The position numbers and the translations under genes were made by a program. Positions 51,173-62,469 of a stretch of DNA of 64,000 bases are shown here, piece after piece; position 1 is the stretch's first letter, and each line of letters starts with the position of its first letter. Source of the DNA: Nepenthes gracilis (lineage: Eukaryota; Streptophyta; Magnoliopsida; Caryophyllales; Nepenthaceae); contig BSYO01000030.1 of NCBI GenBank assembly GCA_033239525.1, forward strand, positions 11,863,030 through 11,927,029. Direction: 5' to 3'. The notes under the pieces were generated by a model. The model had not been told where the DNA came from. It saw nothing but the letters and a program-made list of their open reading frames with translations, and did no database searches.

Positions 51173-51511
51173 TCTCAATCCAAGTTCCAGCTTTTTCGGA
51201 TCCTAAACTCGCTCTCCACCCTCCGTCTCAAACGATTTCCGTCATAATCCTCAACTGTAAACACGCAATCAGCAAACCACATTGATCTGGCTCTGATTTC
51301 TTCCATCCAAGAAACAGCCGACATCATATTTTGTAAGAAAAAATCTCCCTCCCTTTCGCCAAGGAAAGCCTGCCTTAAAAACGGGACAGACGAGCTGCTG
51401 TTTGTGTGATTCCATCTCGAAACGGAAGGAAGCAAAAGAACATCTGAAGACCGACGTTAATTTTAAGGACGGCGTTCTAAAATTCTGATTACGATATATC
51501 GGCCCGTGCAT
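51173..51511 (-). pseudogene. Fossil ORF in repeat B, unidentified, frame-broken
   Basis: Counterpart of 14497-14868. The minus strand opens with MHGPIYRNQNF and runs without a stop through CSFASFRFEMES and AGFPWRKGGRFFL, where copy A has three stops. It then changes frame before SAVSWMEEIRARS and VEDYDGNRLRRR. No known family is recognised. Confidence 0.45.
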
Positions 51512-51790
51512 TGGTGAGATTAATCATCATCAATTTCTTTGATCACTTAACGCTTTCAAAACTTCGATCGCTTTTGAAGGGTGATGCTCTATTTGATTGT
51601 GCTTTTCTTTATCTTCTGTTTTTGATATCTGTTTTTGTCACTTTACGGCCTATGAAATCGAATTGAGATGGTTGTGAAAAGGATGAATATCCAGTGAACC
51701 CATTCTAAGTTTAATTTTTTGCCAATGCAAGATTAATTAGTCCGGACTGAGCCGTCTTTCTGTTCAATTCCAAAACACATTATTCAAACT

Positions 51791-53345
51791 TAATGGAGAT
51801 GAATCAATAATATATAATAAATAATTATTATTATAAATAATAAGATTCATGTCAAATTATACTTAAAAATTTTTCTTAAAAATAAAAAAAATCATCCGAC
51901 TATGAGCCAAAAAATATTTATTATATGATAAATTTTGAATATAAAAATTTAAATCTTTACTTAATTAAGTCAAGGATCCTCTGAGATTTGTTTTTTACTT
52001 TAGTTCGTCGATTCAGTTCCTTTGCATTATAAATAAATTTTTTGATATAAGGTAAAAATTCTGGATGATAATGGCCGAACCTCCTGCCTTATTTAGCTCT
52101 GAAAGAGGATGAATTGTTGAAAGAAATCTTCAAAGGCTAGTACTAGACAATGACCCATTTTCATTTTCCATTAAAGGATGGATGAAAAATGCTCAAGGAA
52201 CAAAAAAACTAAACATTATTATTATTTTAATATAAAAAATAATATTATATGTACATATATATTTTGGGTGTAGGTGTAGGAGGAAAAATGACATTTCAAC
52301 AGAAAAGTGGGAAATGAATAATGGAAGAGTAATAATGAAGCAGTAATTAATTAGCAGGAATCGATTTGCATGTTTTGTTGTGTCTAAATGTGCGAGCCCT
52401 CCGCCCTGACCCTTAGATCTGAGCGTAGGGAGGATAAGCAGGGTAGGGAGCTGCAGGAGATATAAATTCCAACTCGTCAAGTAACTAAAAATCCGAACTT
52501 GCTGGATCTTCTCTCTCTCTCTCTCTCTCTGTTTCCTCTGTTTCGCCGTAATTGACGCCGCGGAATGCAGAACTCGTCATAGTTGAACTTTCTCTTTTCT
52601 TTTTTCTCATCTTTTCCTGCTGACATTGCGAAAAAAATGCGTACAATTTCGGCTTTTTTGTTTTCTTTTTCATGGATCAAAGAGTTTGGGCATCCGATAG
52701 CTCGAACTCCAAGGCGTATTCTATCGGACTTCGAGTTTTTTGGCAATTTTTCAATTTAATCGTAGTAGTGTTGCTGCTGGGGAGAGGTGTGTAGACAGAG
52801 GGAGAAGGAGGACTATGTGGAGACTGTGATCTGGGGGGATTAGAGGAAAGTGAAGATAAATTCCGGTAAGATTTCGTTTTCCTTTCGTTATTTATCATTT
52901 TTGTAAATCAATTTAGTACGTTTTTGAGAGAAATTTACGTGGATTGTGAATTGAATTGGTTACTTCGGGGCTGACAATTTTCTTTAGCTCTTCTTAGAAG
53001 TCAGAGTACTTTGCTATTCGTTAATATTTACTAAACCTGGAAATCAAAAATTTTTATAGTTCTCTGCAATGCCATATTTTTGGTACTTTTTTCTTTTCGT
53101 GTATGCTGTCATTTTGCTAAATTCTTATGGGAGATCTGGATTTATTTTCAATTGCCAAATAATATGCTGACATTTTTTTTTTCCGTATGGTTGTAGGCAT
53201 TTTTCAGAATTGAGGAAGTGTACTGAGGAGTTTGCTGTAGTTTGCGATGTTATGGTTTTCACAATTCTTGGGGATTTAGGATAGTATGAAGTGATCAAAT
53301 TCGTTCTTTTGGATGTATTGTTTGAAAAGGCTGTACAAATTGGAC
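51791..53345 (+). promoter_or_regulatory. Promoter, leader and probable 5'UTR intron of the QUL gene
   Basis: A TATA box TATAAAT lies at 52461-52467, followed by a CT-rich leader ((CT)n at 52508-52530). A donor CCGGTAAGA near 52865 and an acceptor TTTTTTTTCC...TTGTAG ending at 53196 suggest a 331-bp 5'UTR intron (52866-53196), as in many plant PMT genes. Transcription would start near 52490. An in-frame upstream ATG at 53313 would add 11 residues; homologues begin at the MRSPW methionine instead. The many small frames on both strands here are by-products. Confidence 0.6.
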
Positions 53346-56300
53346 ATGAGAAGCCCTTGGTTTGGTAAATTTTCACTCCTTTTTGGCCCTGGACTGAGGC
53401 AAAATTGGTTCCTGGTGTCCCTCGTTAGTATAATCGCATTAGTTAGTCTCTTAGGATCGTCGTGGCGAAACCATTTTGATTCTGTAACCATCACTCCTCT
53501 ACCTGGCATCTATGCCAGTTATAGGAAGTTAAAGGAGCAAGCATTAATGGACTACTTTGATTTGAGGACCTCCTCCGTGGGATTCTTCAATTATAAGCAT
53601 AAAGAACTTGACTTTTGTGGGAAAGAGAGAGAAAATTATGTGCCATGCTACAATATTAGTGCCAATCTTCTGGGGGGTTTTAAGGATGGGCAGGAATTTG
53701 ATCGCCACTGTGATTTATCCTGGAATGAAGAGCGGTGTTTGGTTCGGCCTCCTAAGGACTATAGAATCCCTTTGAGGTGGCCTGCTGGCAGGGATGTGAT
53801 ATGGAGCGGAAATATTAAGATTACCAAGTATCAATTCCTTTCTTCCGGGAGCATGACGAAGAGGTAAGCAGCTATGACAATGTAAAATAGAATACATTAG
53901 GTTCGTTTGAGCTTGCTGTTGATATTCACCCTGTCTAGTGGCTCAATTTTGGGTTTTACAAACCCCCCCTCTCCATCTCTCTCTCTTTCATTCAGCTGGT
54001 TTTCATTTATTTGTCCTCATTAGGATGATGTTACTTGAAGAGAACCAAATCACTTTTCGCTCCGATGATGGGCTGATCTTTGATGGTGTCAAAGATTATT
54101 GTCACCAAATTGCAGAGATGATTGGACTGGCCAATGATTCTGAATTTCTCCAAGCCGGTGTAAGTCTTCTCTCTGTCATGTTCTATCTGAAATTCTATTG
54201 ATGTTACTCGCATTGGGTGTTTTAGTAAGCTGTGTCACAGTGCATAAGTGGCAGGATAGCACATAAGTTCTTCTGCATAAAAGAATGTCTCTTAAGATAG
54301 TGACGTGTTTGTTCTCATGAATTGCAGGTGCAAACTGTATTAGACATTGGCTGTGGGTTTGGTAGCTTTGGAGCTCATTTAGTCTCACTTAAGTTAATGG
54401 CTGTTTGTATCGCTGCATATGAGGTAACTGGTAGCCAAGTCCAATTGGCTCTTGAGAGAGGTCTACCAGCAATTATAGGCAACTTTAATTCCAGACAACT
54501 TCCATATCCATCTTTGTCGTTTGGCATGGTTCACTGTGCCCAGTGCAGTATTGATTGGGATGAGAAAGGTATTGCCTGCCTTACGTCTATAAATTTATGG
54601 ATATGTAGGGCAGGCTTTGTGAGGAAGTGGAAAAAGTACTGGAGCGTTGTGTAGATATGGTTTTCTATTATGAAGTGAAAGCTTCTAGTTTTCTGGGCTT
54701 GAGTCTTTTTTCAATCAAGCATATTTCTATTTACCCTACCTATCAGGAAAAGAAAGAACCTGTTTCTCATCACTCTAACAAGATAAAAAACAGTGAACTT
54801 CTGAAAAAAGATGGCATGTTTATATTGAAGTGGACTGGGTGCTGTTAGTAAATGCTGAGGGCTACGAAAGCAGACAATAATGATCATAATTACCTGCTGT
54901 GAATGTGTATATAAGGATAAATTGATCCTATAATGTTTCTACTGATAACAGAACTGCTAAGCTTGTTCATTTCTTCTTATAGTGCTCACATTTGTTATTG
55001 ATGAGCTGGGCTCTTGTTCGACCCAGCATACATCTTCACACTACATGTTAGGAAAGAAAAAAACATGATTCTGTTACCTCTAATGGTGAAGTTGTGAAAT
55101 CAGATGGCATGTTTATAATTGAAGTGGACCGGGTTCTCAAGGCAGGAGGTTACTTTGTTCTGACCTCTCCCACTAGCAAATCTCGGGGAACTTTGTTGAC
55201 TACAAGGAAAGGTAACATGTTGACACCGGTTGAAGAATTTACCAAGAAAATTTGCTGGAGTTTTGTGGATCAGCAAGACGAGACTTTTATCTGGCAGAAA
55301 ACTACTGACGCTAATTGTTATGCATCTGGGTGAGGATATAAGCACCTGTGTTACTAATGTATTATTTATTTGATAATTCTTTGGAGGATTATTGTGCTTC
55401 AGTTGTATTTCCTTCATTGCATTGGACGTCAATTTTGTTTCATGTTTTTTTTTTTTTTGATATACTCCTGTAACATATTCATTCCCATTTTAGGGCCCAT
55501 TGTAAGTAAACTTCTTTTCCATTGTTCTGTAGACATTTAAATGATGCTTTCTTTTATTGAACTTGTAGCAAGCAGGGTTCCCCGCCGCTTTGTGAGGAAG
55601 AGAATGATACTCAATCGTATTATCATCCCCTCATGTCATGTGTGAGTGGGACTAACAGCAAACGATGGGTTCCAATTCATAATAAGTCTAATGGTTCTCA
55701 GTTAACCTCTGAAGAACTTGAAGTTTATGGTAAGTATTGGTTCAGTATAATCTTGCTTCTGAGATTTCTGTTCAATTATTAAAATATAGAGTTCCCCCTC
55801 TCATCTTCATTTCTAAGTATGACATGGGTGTTGGTTTATTGACCCAATTTTTATTTCATCAGGTGTTCAAGATGGAGATTTCTATGAAGATCAGGAGTAT
55901 TGGAAATCCACTCTCAAAAACTATTGGTCATTGCTTACCCCATTAGTATTCTCTGACCATCCAAAGAGGCCTGGGGATGAAGATCCACTGCCTCCATATA
56001 ACATGGTACGCAATGTGATGGATATGAATGCTCATTATGGAGGTTTAAATGCTGCATTTCTTGATGGAAAGAAATCTGTATGGATCATGAATGTTGTTCC
56101 GGTGGGGATTCGTAATACTCTTCCGCTCATACTCGATCAAGGTTATGCTGGTGTTCTGCATGATTGGTGAGATTATCCGTCAGTTCCATTATGCATTTGT
56201 TAAGTTTGTAATTGTGATCTTCTCTCATAACAAACTGCAAGCTGCTGATTCAGTCCTAACCTTACAAATACAATGTCCTCTTTGATCATGCTACAGAAAT

Positions 56301-57322
56301 ACAATGTTGCTATTCACCTCTTGTTAAATAAGAAGTAAGGGGTGAAGAACCTATAATAAAAGTCAATTTCTTGCTACTCCCCTCAAAAACAAAACAAAAA
56401 TTCTTATTTGAGGCTTGATACCCCAGCAGAGGCCCCATATCCAACCAAGAGCCAACCTGTTGACCTTGTGCTTCTATTTTGAGTGAATTGCTAAAAAAAT
56501 ATAATAAAGGAAAGGTAAATGCAAAGTCTATAGATGAAAATATCACTCAATATGTATCGGTTTTAAATCTTTTGATATCGATATTTCTTGATACCATGAC
56601 AATATCATGCTTACTTGCATTATTGGTAATATATTGCAATATATCGATTGATATATTTGATATTTTACTAATATATTAGCCGATACAACCCTATTAACTT
56701 ACAATTCTCTGAAATTTTTTTCTTTTCAACATATTTTATATTGATACCAATATCAATATTTTCATCTATGACAAGGACCATTGTGATTGATCTCTTCTTT
56801 CATTTGCCTTTCTAAGTGGTTACTGCTTTTCTTTTGGGAGTTTGGTGTAGTGCCCACAAAACTGCATAAAGATTAAGTTGCTCCCGAACTTCTTTTCTGA
56901 AAGTGGATCTTATTTTCGTATCATCTATATTGGCACAGGTGTGAACCTTTCCCTACATACCCTCGAACTTATGACATGCTCCACGCTTGTGGGCTTCTTT
57001 CACACCTCAGTTCAAAGAAGTGTAGTATGATGGACTTATTCTTGGAGATGGACAGAATTTTAAGGCCTGAGGTATACGTATCCTCCCCTTTTATTTTCCT
57101 GTTTTCTCTTTTTCCAATAGATCTTTACCTCATATTGCTCTTTGAATTCCTTCACATCATTATGATTTTTAGGGATGGGCGATTCTCTGTGATAATGTTG
57201 GAGCAATAGAAATGGCACGCTTGTATGCCATGCAAGTTCGATGGGAAGCAAGGATGATCGACCTCCAGAATGGCAGTGAACAGCGATTGCTTGTTTGCCA
57301 AAAGCCTTTCTTGAGAAAATAA
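53346..57322 (+). CDS. QUL1/QUL2-like: Putative methyltransferase PMT4/PMT5 (QUASIMODO-LIKE 1/2) homologue, 8 coding exons, 622 aa
   Basis: Exons: 53346-53863, 54024-54159, 54328-54568, 55104-55329, 55569-55729, 55863-56166, 56939-57071, 57173-57322. All introns are GT/AG, all phases fit, and 1869 nt end in TAA. The N-terminus has a short cytosolic piece (MRSPWFGKF), then a membrane segment around residues 20-42, giving a type II Golgi protein. The DUF248 region follows: [13 protein letters not shown], then [13 protein letters not shown], the SAM-binding motif [12 protein letters not shown] (222-233), [11 protein letters not shown] and [10 protein letters not shown]. Later come [24 protein letters not shown], the second methyltransferase-like motif [10 protein letters not shown] (479-488), and the end [14 protein letters not shown] proteins are related to QUA2/TSD2, linked to homogalacturonan pectin, and affect vascular cell growth. 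Methyl transfer is inferred from the family. Length is close to the ~600 aa of Arabidopsis QUL1. QUL1 versus QUL2 cannot be separated here. Intron 3 holds a decoy copy of the start of exon 4. Confidence 0.95.
54743..54845 (+). repeat. Partial duplicate of the exon 4 acceptor region inside QUL intron 3
   Basis: The stretch around 54810-54838 (GATGGCATGTTTATATTGAA) resembles the start of exon 4 at 55104 (ATGGCATGTTTATAATTGAA). The ~60 bp before it also align with 55046-55103 (GGAAAAGAAAGAACCTG versus GGAAAGAAAAAAACATG). One base is missing relative to exon 4, so if spliced it would shift frame and reach TAG within 13 codons. It looks like a dead tandem duplication of an exon edge. Confidence 0.65.
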
Positions 57323-57755
57323 TTGATTGGCATATGGAGTTTCTGCCAAAGCAAAGGCCTCGTGTTTCAGCTCTGGTAATCTCTCCATCTTTGAAAACCT
57401 ACTAAAATTATTCTAGTAGGGAAGTTATCCCACCGATTAAAAGGGAGGAAGAAGAAAGAGATGTGCAAGGTGGGGCGCAGTCAGTTTGGTTGATAGAAGG
57501 GAATTATCATCAATAATACATACCAACTTGGGCTTAGATCCCAACTGCTCCTCTTATTGCTCTTTGATTGCCAGAAGGGAATAAATCCTTCATTGTTTGG
57601 TAGATGTCCCGGGAATAAATATTACTTTTGAAAATATGTTGGGAGTACTACCATGGAGGTTGAAAGAAGGGCAGGGATGGCAGGATAGGATCAATGGTGG
57701 ACTGGACTTTTGCCGGACATCAGTGGGGATTATCTAAAACGGGCACCCGTGGGTG
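57323..57755. other. 3' flank of the QUL gene
   Basis: Probably 3'UTR followed by unassigned, moderately GC-rich DNA (57640-57755, with GTGGGTGGCCGGTG). No poly-A signal can be singled out with confidence and no further gene is seen. Confidence 0.5.
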
Positions 57756-59180
57756 GCCGGTGTTTGGCGACAAGGTAGGATGAGCAGGACTAGTAATTAT
57801 TATTTCTTATTATTTGGTAATAAACTCAGTGCCTACATGGAGTTATGTTATTCTCATTTCTTTGATGATAAATATTCTAAAATAATATTTATTGTTGGTC
57901 ATTATGTTGCAACCAAATGTGATAATGAAAATAATAGCAGTTGCAAACAAACATATGTTGTAAATGATTTCCTTGTAATGTGAAACTTGAATAGAGTTGT
58001 CTTTGATATGTTGTTCTAATCTTAGCTTTTAACTATTAATCAAAAGTTATATGCCAACATCTCAGGGGTTTGCTCGAGGACTTCCGAAGGATTTTAGATC
58101 GGATTCTGTAGATTAGAAAGATATTTGTTGCAAAATGAGGTTGTAAATTTTGTTTTGCCCGCGCTTTTGTAGCAATTCATTCATCAGATTTACTTCTTTT
58201 TCTTTTTTTCTTTTTTCGAGTATGTGTTTCTTATTAAGATTTTGTTTCTTTTTCTTTTCATTGTAATTTTTGGAGCAATGATCTCCATTGTTGTAGTGAA
58301 TGGTTCTCGTCTGGTAATTATGAAATGTAACAAATGTTGTAGATCTATGTCACATATTTCTTTTGAAATTCCTGAATGAAGCTTTGTGCCATTCTATGTT
58401 ATGGATAAAAACAGCGGTATTAATACAAATTATAGTCATCTCGATATCAGATATATTGGATAGCGCATATTTTTAACAAATATATTGAAATAAAAAAATG
58501 TTCTATGAATTCTAAACCGATAATTAAATATTTGTTAGTATATTAGTCAAATATTGAATATATTAATTGATATATTAGTTATCGGTCTATGTTATATTCC
58601 ATGCTTGGTATGCTGATTTATGGCTCTCATTTAACAAGTGAAATTCAATCCCTAATTAGTAAATGATACTAAGGTGACTTCATATCAAGAAACTAACAAA
58701 TCTCTATACTTTGTGCCTGCACGAATTGGGTCCTGTGAAATTTTAGGGTTATATCAAATGGATTTATCAGATAGAGGAATGGGGGATTTTTATCTATTAT
58801 TGGGAAGCTGAATATTTTGCTTAAATAGAAATCATAGGTTTAAAAATCATCAAAATCAAATAAAACAAAAACTATGTACAATACTTGTGGTCTCTCATAA
58901 AGCATTTTGACTATGAATGTTTAGATGGAGTGAATAGGTTTTTTTTTTTTATAAAAGTATAAAATAAAAATTTATAATTTTAATACACGGTAAAAAAATA
59001 ATATATTTAGATATTTAAATATAAATGATTATCATTGTTAGATATAAAACATAAAGTAAAATGCTTAAATAACGATAATATAATAATTAAGTACGATGGA
59101 AAACTTTTAAACAATTGATTCATTGAACAAACTATTTGAATTATAAGTTGCCAATTGAAAATTTATTATATGAAAATAGT
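57756..59180 (+). repeat. Copy C of the ~2.1-kb dispersed repeat A/B/C, truncated and interrupted
   Basis: Matches B from AACATATGTTG (57949) through TTTGCTCGAGGACTT and TAGCAATTCATTCATC, then GCTTTGTGCCATTC, to CATTTAACA near 58630. The alignment then breaks and resumes at about 59105-59175 (AACTTTTAAACAA, GAATTATAAGTTGCCAATTG). This leaves an extra ~420 bp. Its left part (57780-57990) also matches the far end of A. It lacks the fossil-ORF end. Confidence 0.7.
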
Positions 59181-59379
59181 CAATTTACAGATTGATGAAA
59201 AGATACGTTAGACTCTCTAACCAACTAATTCGAACACGTAACTATTAAGACCATCATTAAATTTGTAAATTTATAATTATCCCAATACCTTCGGATCTCT
59301 CTAAATGAATTTTTGGTTGATCGTACCCCTTTTGACAAAACATGTCTCATATTTTTACATGAGCCACACACTGAAATTA

Positions 59380-59835
59380 TAAGAGCTGATATATGGGATC
59401 ATATATCATATAAGAAAAGAGAGTGGATGTGCCTTGTAGTAAGATTTAAACATGTCATGATAATAAACCGTGTAGGTGTAAACCCATATTTGTAGTCCAA
59501 AAATAAACAATATATTATCATATAAACTTGGATTGCTACATAGATTATATTAGAGACGGCCCCAACTAAATGTGTGTAGATATGAACCAAACCAGTTGTG
59601 AGTCATGCCAGAAATGATAAGGATGCCGTTCCATAAGTGGGGTGGAGTGTAAGAGTTGGTGTTTGGAATTCTATGTCATCTAAAAAGAGAGAGTGTATGT
59701 GCTTTATAAAAAGGTTTAAATATTTTTATGATAACAAGTTTTTTTTTAAAAAAGTTCAGAAAGTATAAAACTGTATGAGTATAAACCCATACTTGTGGTT
59801 CAAAAAGAATAATATGTTATCATGTAGGCTTTACA
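59380..59835 (+). repeat. Promoter-like repeat present twice in tandem
   Basis: Units at about 59395-59540 and 59665-59835 share a TATCATATAAGAAAAGAGAGTG or TGTCATCTAAAAAGAGAGAG start, then ATGTGC(C/T)TT, GTAAACCCATA or ATAAACCCATA with TTGT, and AATAATATGTTATCATGTAG-like text. The second unit carries a CTTTATAAAAAGG TATA-like box. No coding capacity. Confidence 0.55.
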
Positions 59836-61654
59836 TGTTATAGGAACTCTATCATTATAAAATAGCAAATGTAAGGTTTAAAATTAGAATTAGTGAGAGA
59901 TCCCAGACTAACAATGTTCTCTTCTCAAATAAAGAGAAAAGATAACTCAAGAAATATATTGTTTTATCAAATCTTATGATTATACAATTAGTCCCAAAAA
60001 AAGAAAAAAAAAACAAAACAAAACAAAAGGCTCGCTCTCTTATCAAATCTTGTGCACTCCCTAATTAAGAGAGGTGTGGTGTTTTGAAAGCATGGAAGAA
60101 GCGGCCAAGCAAAATAGTTTCTAAGTAATAGATAGTGAGTATGAATTAAATCTCGTTTGAACGATCATCTCACCGTTAACCATGGTTTGCCTCTTGAAGT
60201 CCATGGTTTAAGCAGGCATCTCGTGGTCAACTTACAATTTACCTTTAAAATTTTCATTGCAGAGGTTGTTTAAATGATTAGCTCGTGACATGCTTGTGGA
60301 ACAATTCAACTTGAGCATTTAGCTAGCTTCTATATAGCTTCATAACACAAAATTTAAGCCATTAGTTAGTTTCTATCTAGTTTCAATATACAAAAATTAA
60401 GTCACTAACTAGTTTTTATCTGATATTAAGATAAAAAATAGTTTGGATGATCATTAAGTTCTATCTAGCATTTAAATACAAAATACATAATAAAATAATA
60501 TAATAGACTAATATTAAAAACTGACATAACAATCTCAAATTTTTTCCATGTAATAATATGAAATCCTTCACTGCTCCGCCGACTAAATCATATTTGGTCT
60601 CGCCCGAGTCAATGAGTAACCTAACCTTGACCTTTCATCTGTTGGAATACAGGCCAACACTTTCGCAAATAAAAGCACGCAGGTGTTCATAAGAGACATC
60701 TTTTCCAAACCTTAGCCACATTAACGATTATATCTAGAAACCGAAGTCTGCATTATAAACAAATTGTATCACCGTCTTTCTACAAGACACAACTATGAAG
60801 CTTTTTGTTACATAGCTTATGGTGTTAAATAACTATTGTTATGTGCCTAACTTATAAAGTATAGTATTTACAGGTTGATTATTTTGTTATGTATTATATA
60901 TTTATATGACTTTCGGTGACCTAAAAATATAAAATACATCAAATAGAACTAAAATAAAAATTCCTTAATTGTAAAACAAAGTATTTTAGTACAATTATCA
61001 ATAAATAAAACGGCTAATTATCTATAATTTTATTTTTATATGAATTATATTTTATCTTAAATATTATTTTTTAATTTATATTTATTATTTAATTATTTTT
61101 TTTAAAAATTAATTCAAAATAATTATTTTAAAATAATTAGATAATAATTACCTATATATATAATTTGAAAGCATCCCTTTGCTCATTGTCGACCTAAACC
61201 AACATCTATAATATACCCACCATCATTTACTATAAATAGCTAAAATTCATGCTTTAAAATATTTTCCACAAACATTTCACTTAAAAATACTCTAAAATTA
61301 CCATCACCCTCTTTGCTCAAAAACATTTTAAAATAAATTACAAAATTTCTTCCATTTTATCGCATTTTCTACACTTCTTTGGGTCATTCTTGAACATTCT
61401 AGAACTGCATTGACAATTCTATTCCCTTTACACCATCCGTTTCCTTAAGTAATCTCTCTTTTTTCCCCTTCCAGTATACTACATTTGGCATTAACTCATC
61501 AAACCTCTCTGAATTTGCTGACATTCTTGTGCGTAGTATCGCAACAATTAATAATAATTAAACTCAAATAAATATTTTTTTTTTTGTAAATAATTAAAAC
61601 TTAAATAATTCAAATATCGAATTGAGCTAAGCAAACCTAAAATAACTGAAATAA
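59836..61654. other. AT-rich intergenic sequence, no gene seen
   Basis: No supported gene, RNA or transposon border. 60300-60480 contains short repeats of TAGTTTCTATCTAG-like words. The stretch 61180-61520 has C-rich words but no open frame of note. Confidence 0.65.
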
Positions 61655-61659
61655 CATAA

Positions 61660-62401
61660 TGTTGGGTTATGGGTCACTCTCCTATAGGCTCATACCTACT
61701 TATTGTGACGGATGGAGGCAAATATTCTCACCGCATGAGAAAGGCTCGAGTTGTGCCTGTTGCGCTCCATGCTCCTCATCGCATGGGTTAAATAATTCCA
61801 ATAGCTGCAGCTCACTTCACGCCTTAATTGCGCTCGAGCGCATTTTCCAGAACCGAGCGCTCAATCAGCGACTAGATGGCGCTTGAGAGCGAGCCTGCGC
61901 CCGGTTTGCGCTCGAGCTGTGCTCAAGCGCAAGCCGTTTTTATAAAACGCACGCCACACGTTTTAAGGTTAATGCTGAGCAGTTTGAGCGCCGTTTAAGA
62001 GAGAGAAAAGAAGAGAAAGAGAGAGAAGAATGAGAAGAGGAAGATTTGAGCCTTCGGTTGGGTTTTGAATCAAGTTTTAGTTTTCGCCAATCACACGTAC
62101 GAAGTTTTTGCTATTGAGAAGAATATCTACTGGGTTTTATCTCTACTTTTTCACTTTATATTTCTTGTACGGGCTGTTTGAAGTAAAGGGTTGTGACCCT
62201 TGAGATTTGTGGTTTGTGTAACCAATAAACTGTCGCTAGTGAAAAATTTCAGATTCCGTGTCTTGTGATTTTTCTCCCTCGTTTAATAGGAAGTTTTTCA
62301 CGTAAAAATTATGCATTTATTACTTATGATTGATTGTTGTGTGCTGAACATCGTTTATTTCGTGTTTTCTCGTGGTTCAAATATGTAGTCAATTCCTAAC
62401 A
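61660..62401 (+). repeat. 5' LTR of the Copia element (742 bp)
   Basis: Starts TGTTGGGTTATGG and ends AATTCCTAACA. It has a GC-rich core with repeated GCGCTCGAGCGC-type palindromes (61830-61935), a TATAAAA box at 61941, a GA-rich leader (61998-62030) and GTTTTTCACGTAAAAATT at about 62292-62309. Confidence 0.85.
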
Positions 62402-62403
62402 AG

Positions 62404-62415
62404 TGGTATCAAATA
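62404..62415 (+). other. Primer-binding site of the Copia element
   Basis: TGGTATCAAATA starts two bases after the LTR. It matches the initiator-methionine tRNA type (TGGTATCAGAGC) with late mismatches, as expected for Copia elements. Confidence 0.8.
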
Positions 62416-62469
62416 TCTGATTGTGTCAGGTGTTGTAACTTATTTGAATCGATAGAGGTCGAAAATAAG

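Larger units (their letters stand above)
49600..51790 (+). repeat. Copy B of the ~2.1-kb dispersed repeat A/B/C
   Basis: Inverted relative to copy A (14245-16400) and in the same orientation as C (57756-59180). Shared words with C include TTTGCTCGAGGACTT, CTTTTGTAGCAATTCATTCATC and GCTTTGTGCCATTC. With A it shares the fossil ORF (51173-51511) and a TTTGGAAT(T/C)GAACA end near 51770. A ~200-bp internal segment (50041-50240, 50241-50440) is tandemly duplicated only in this copy. It ends ~700 bp upstream of the TATA box of the methyltransferase gene. Confidence 0.75.

Noticed and set aside
52193..52898. Minus-strand frames upstream of QUL
   Set aside because: They overlap the QUL promoter, TATA box and CT-rich leader and have no domain.
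53313..53345. Upstream in-frame ATG as the QUL start
   Set aside because: It would add 11 residues (MYCLKRLYKLD) not typical of the family; known homologues start at the MRS-W methionine. Not fully excluded.
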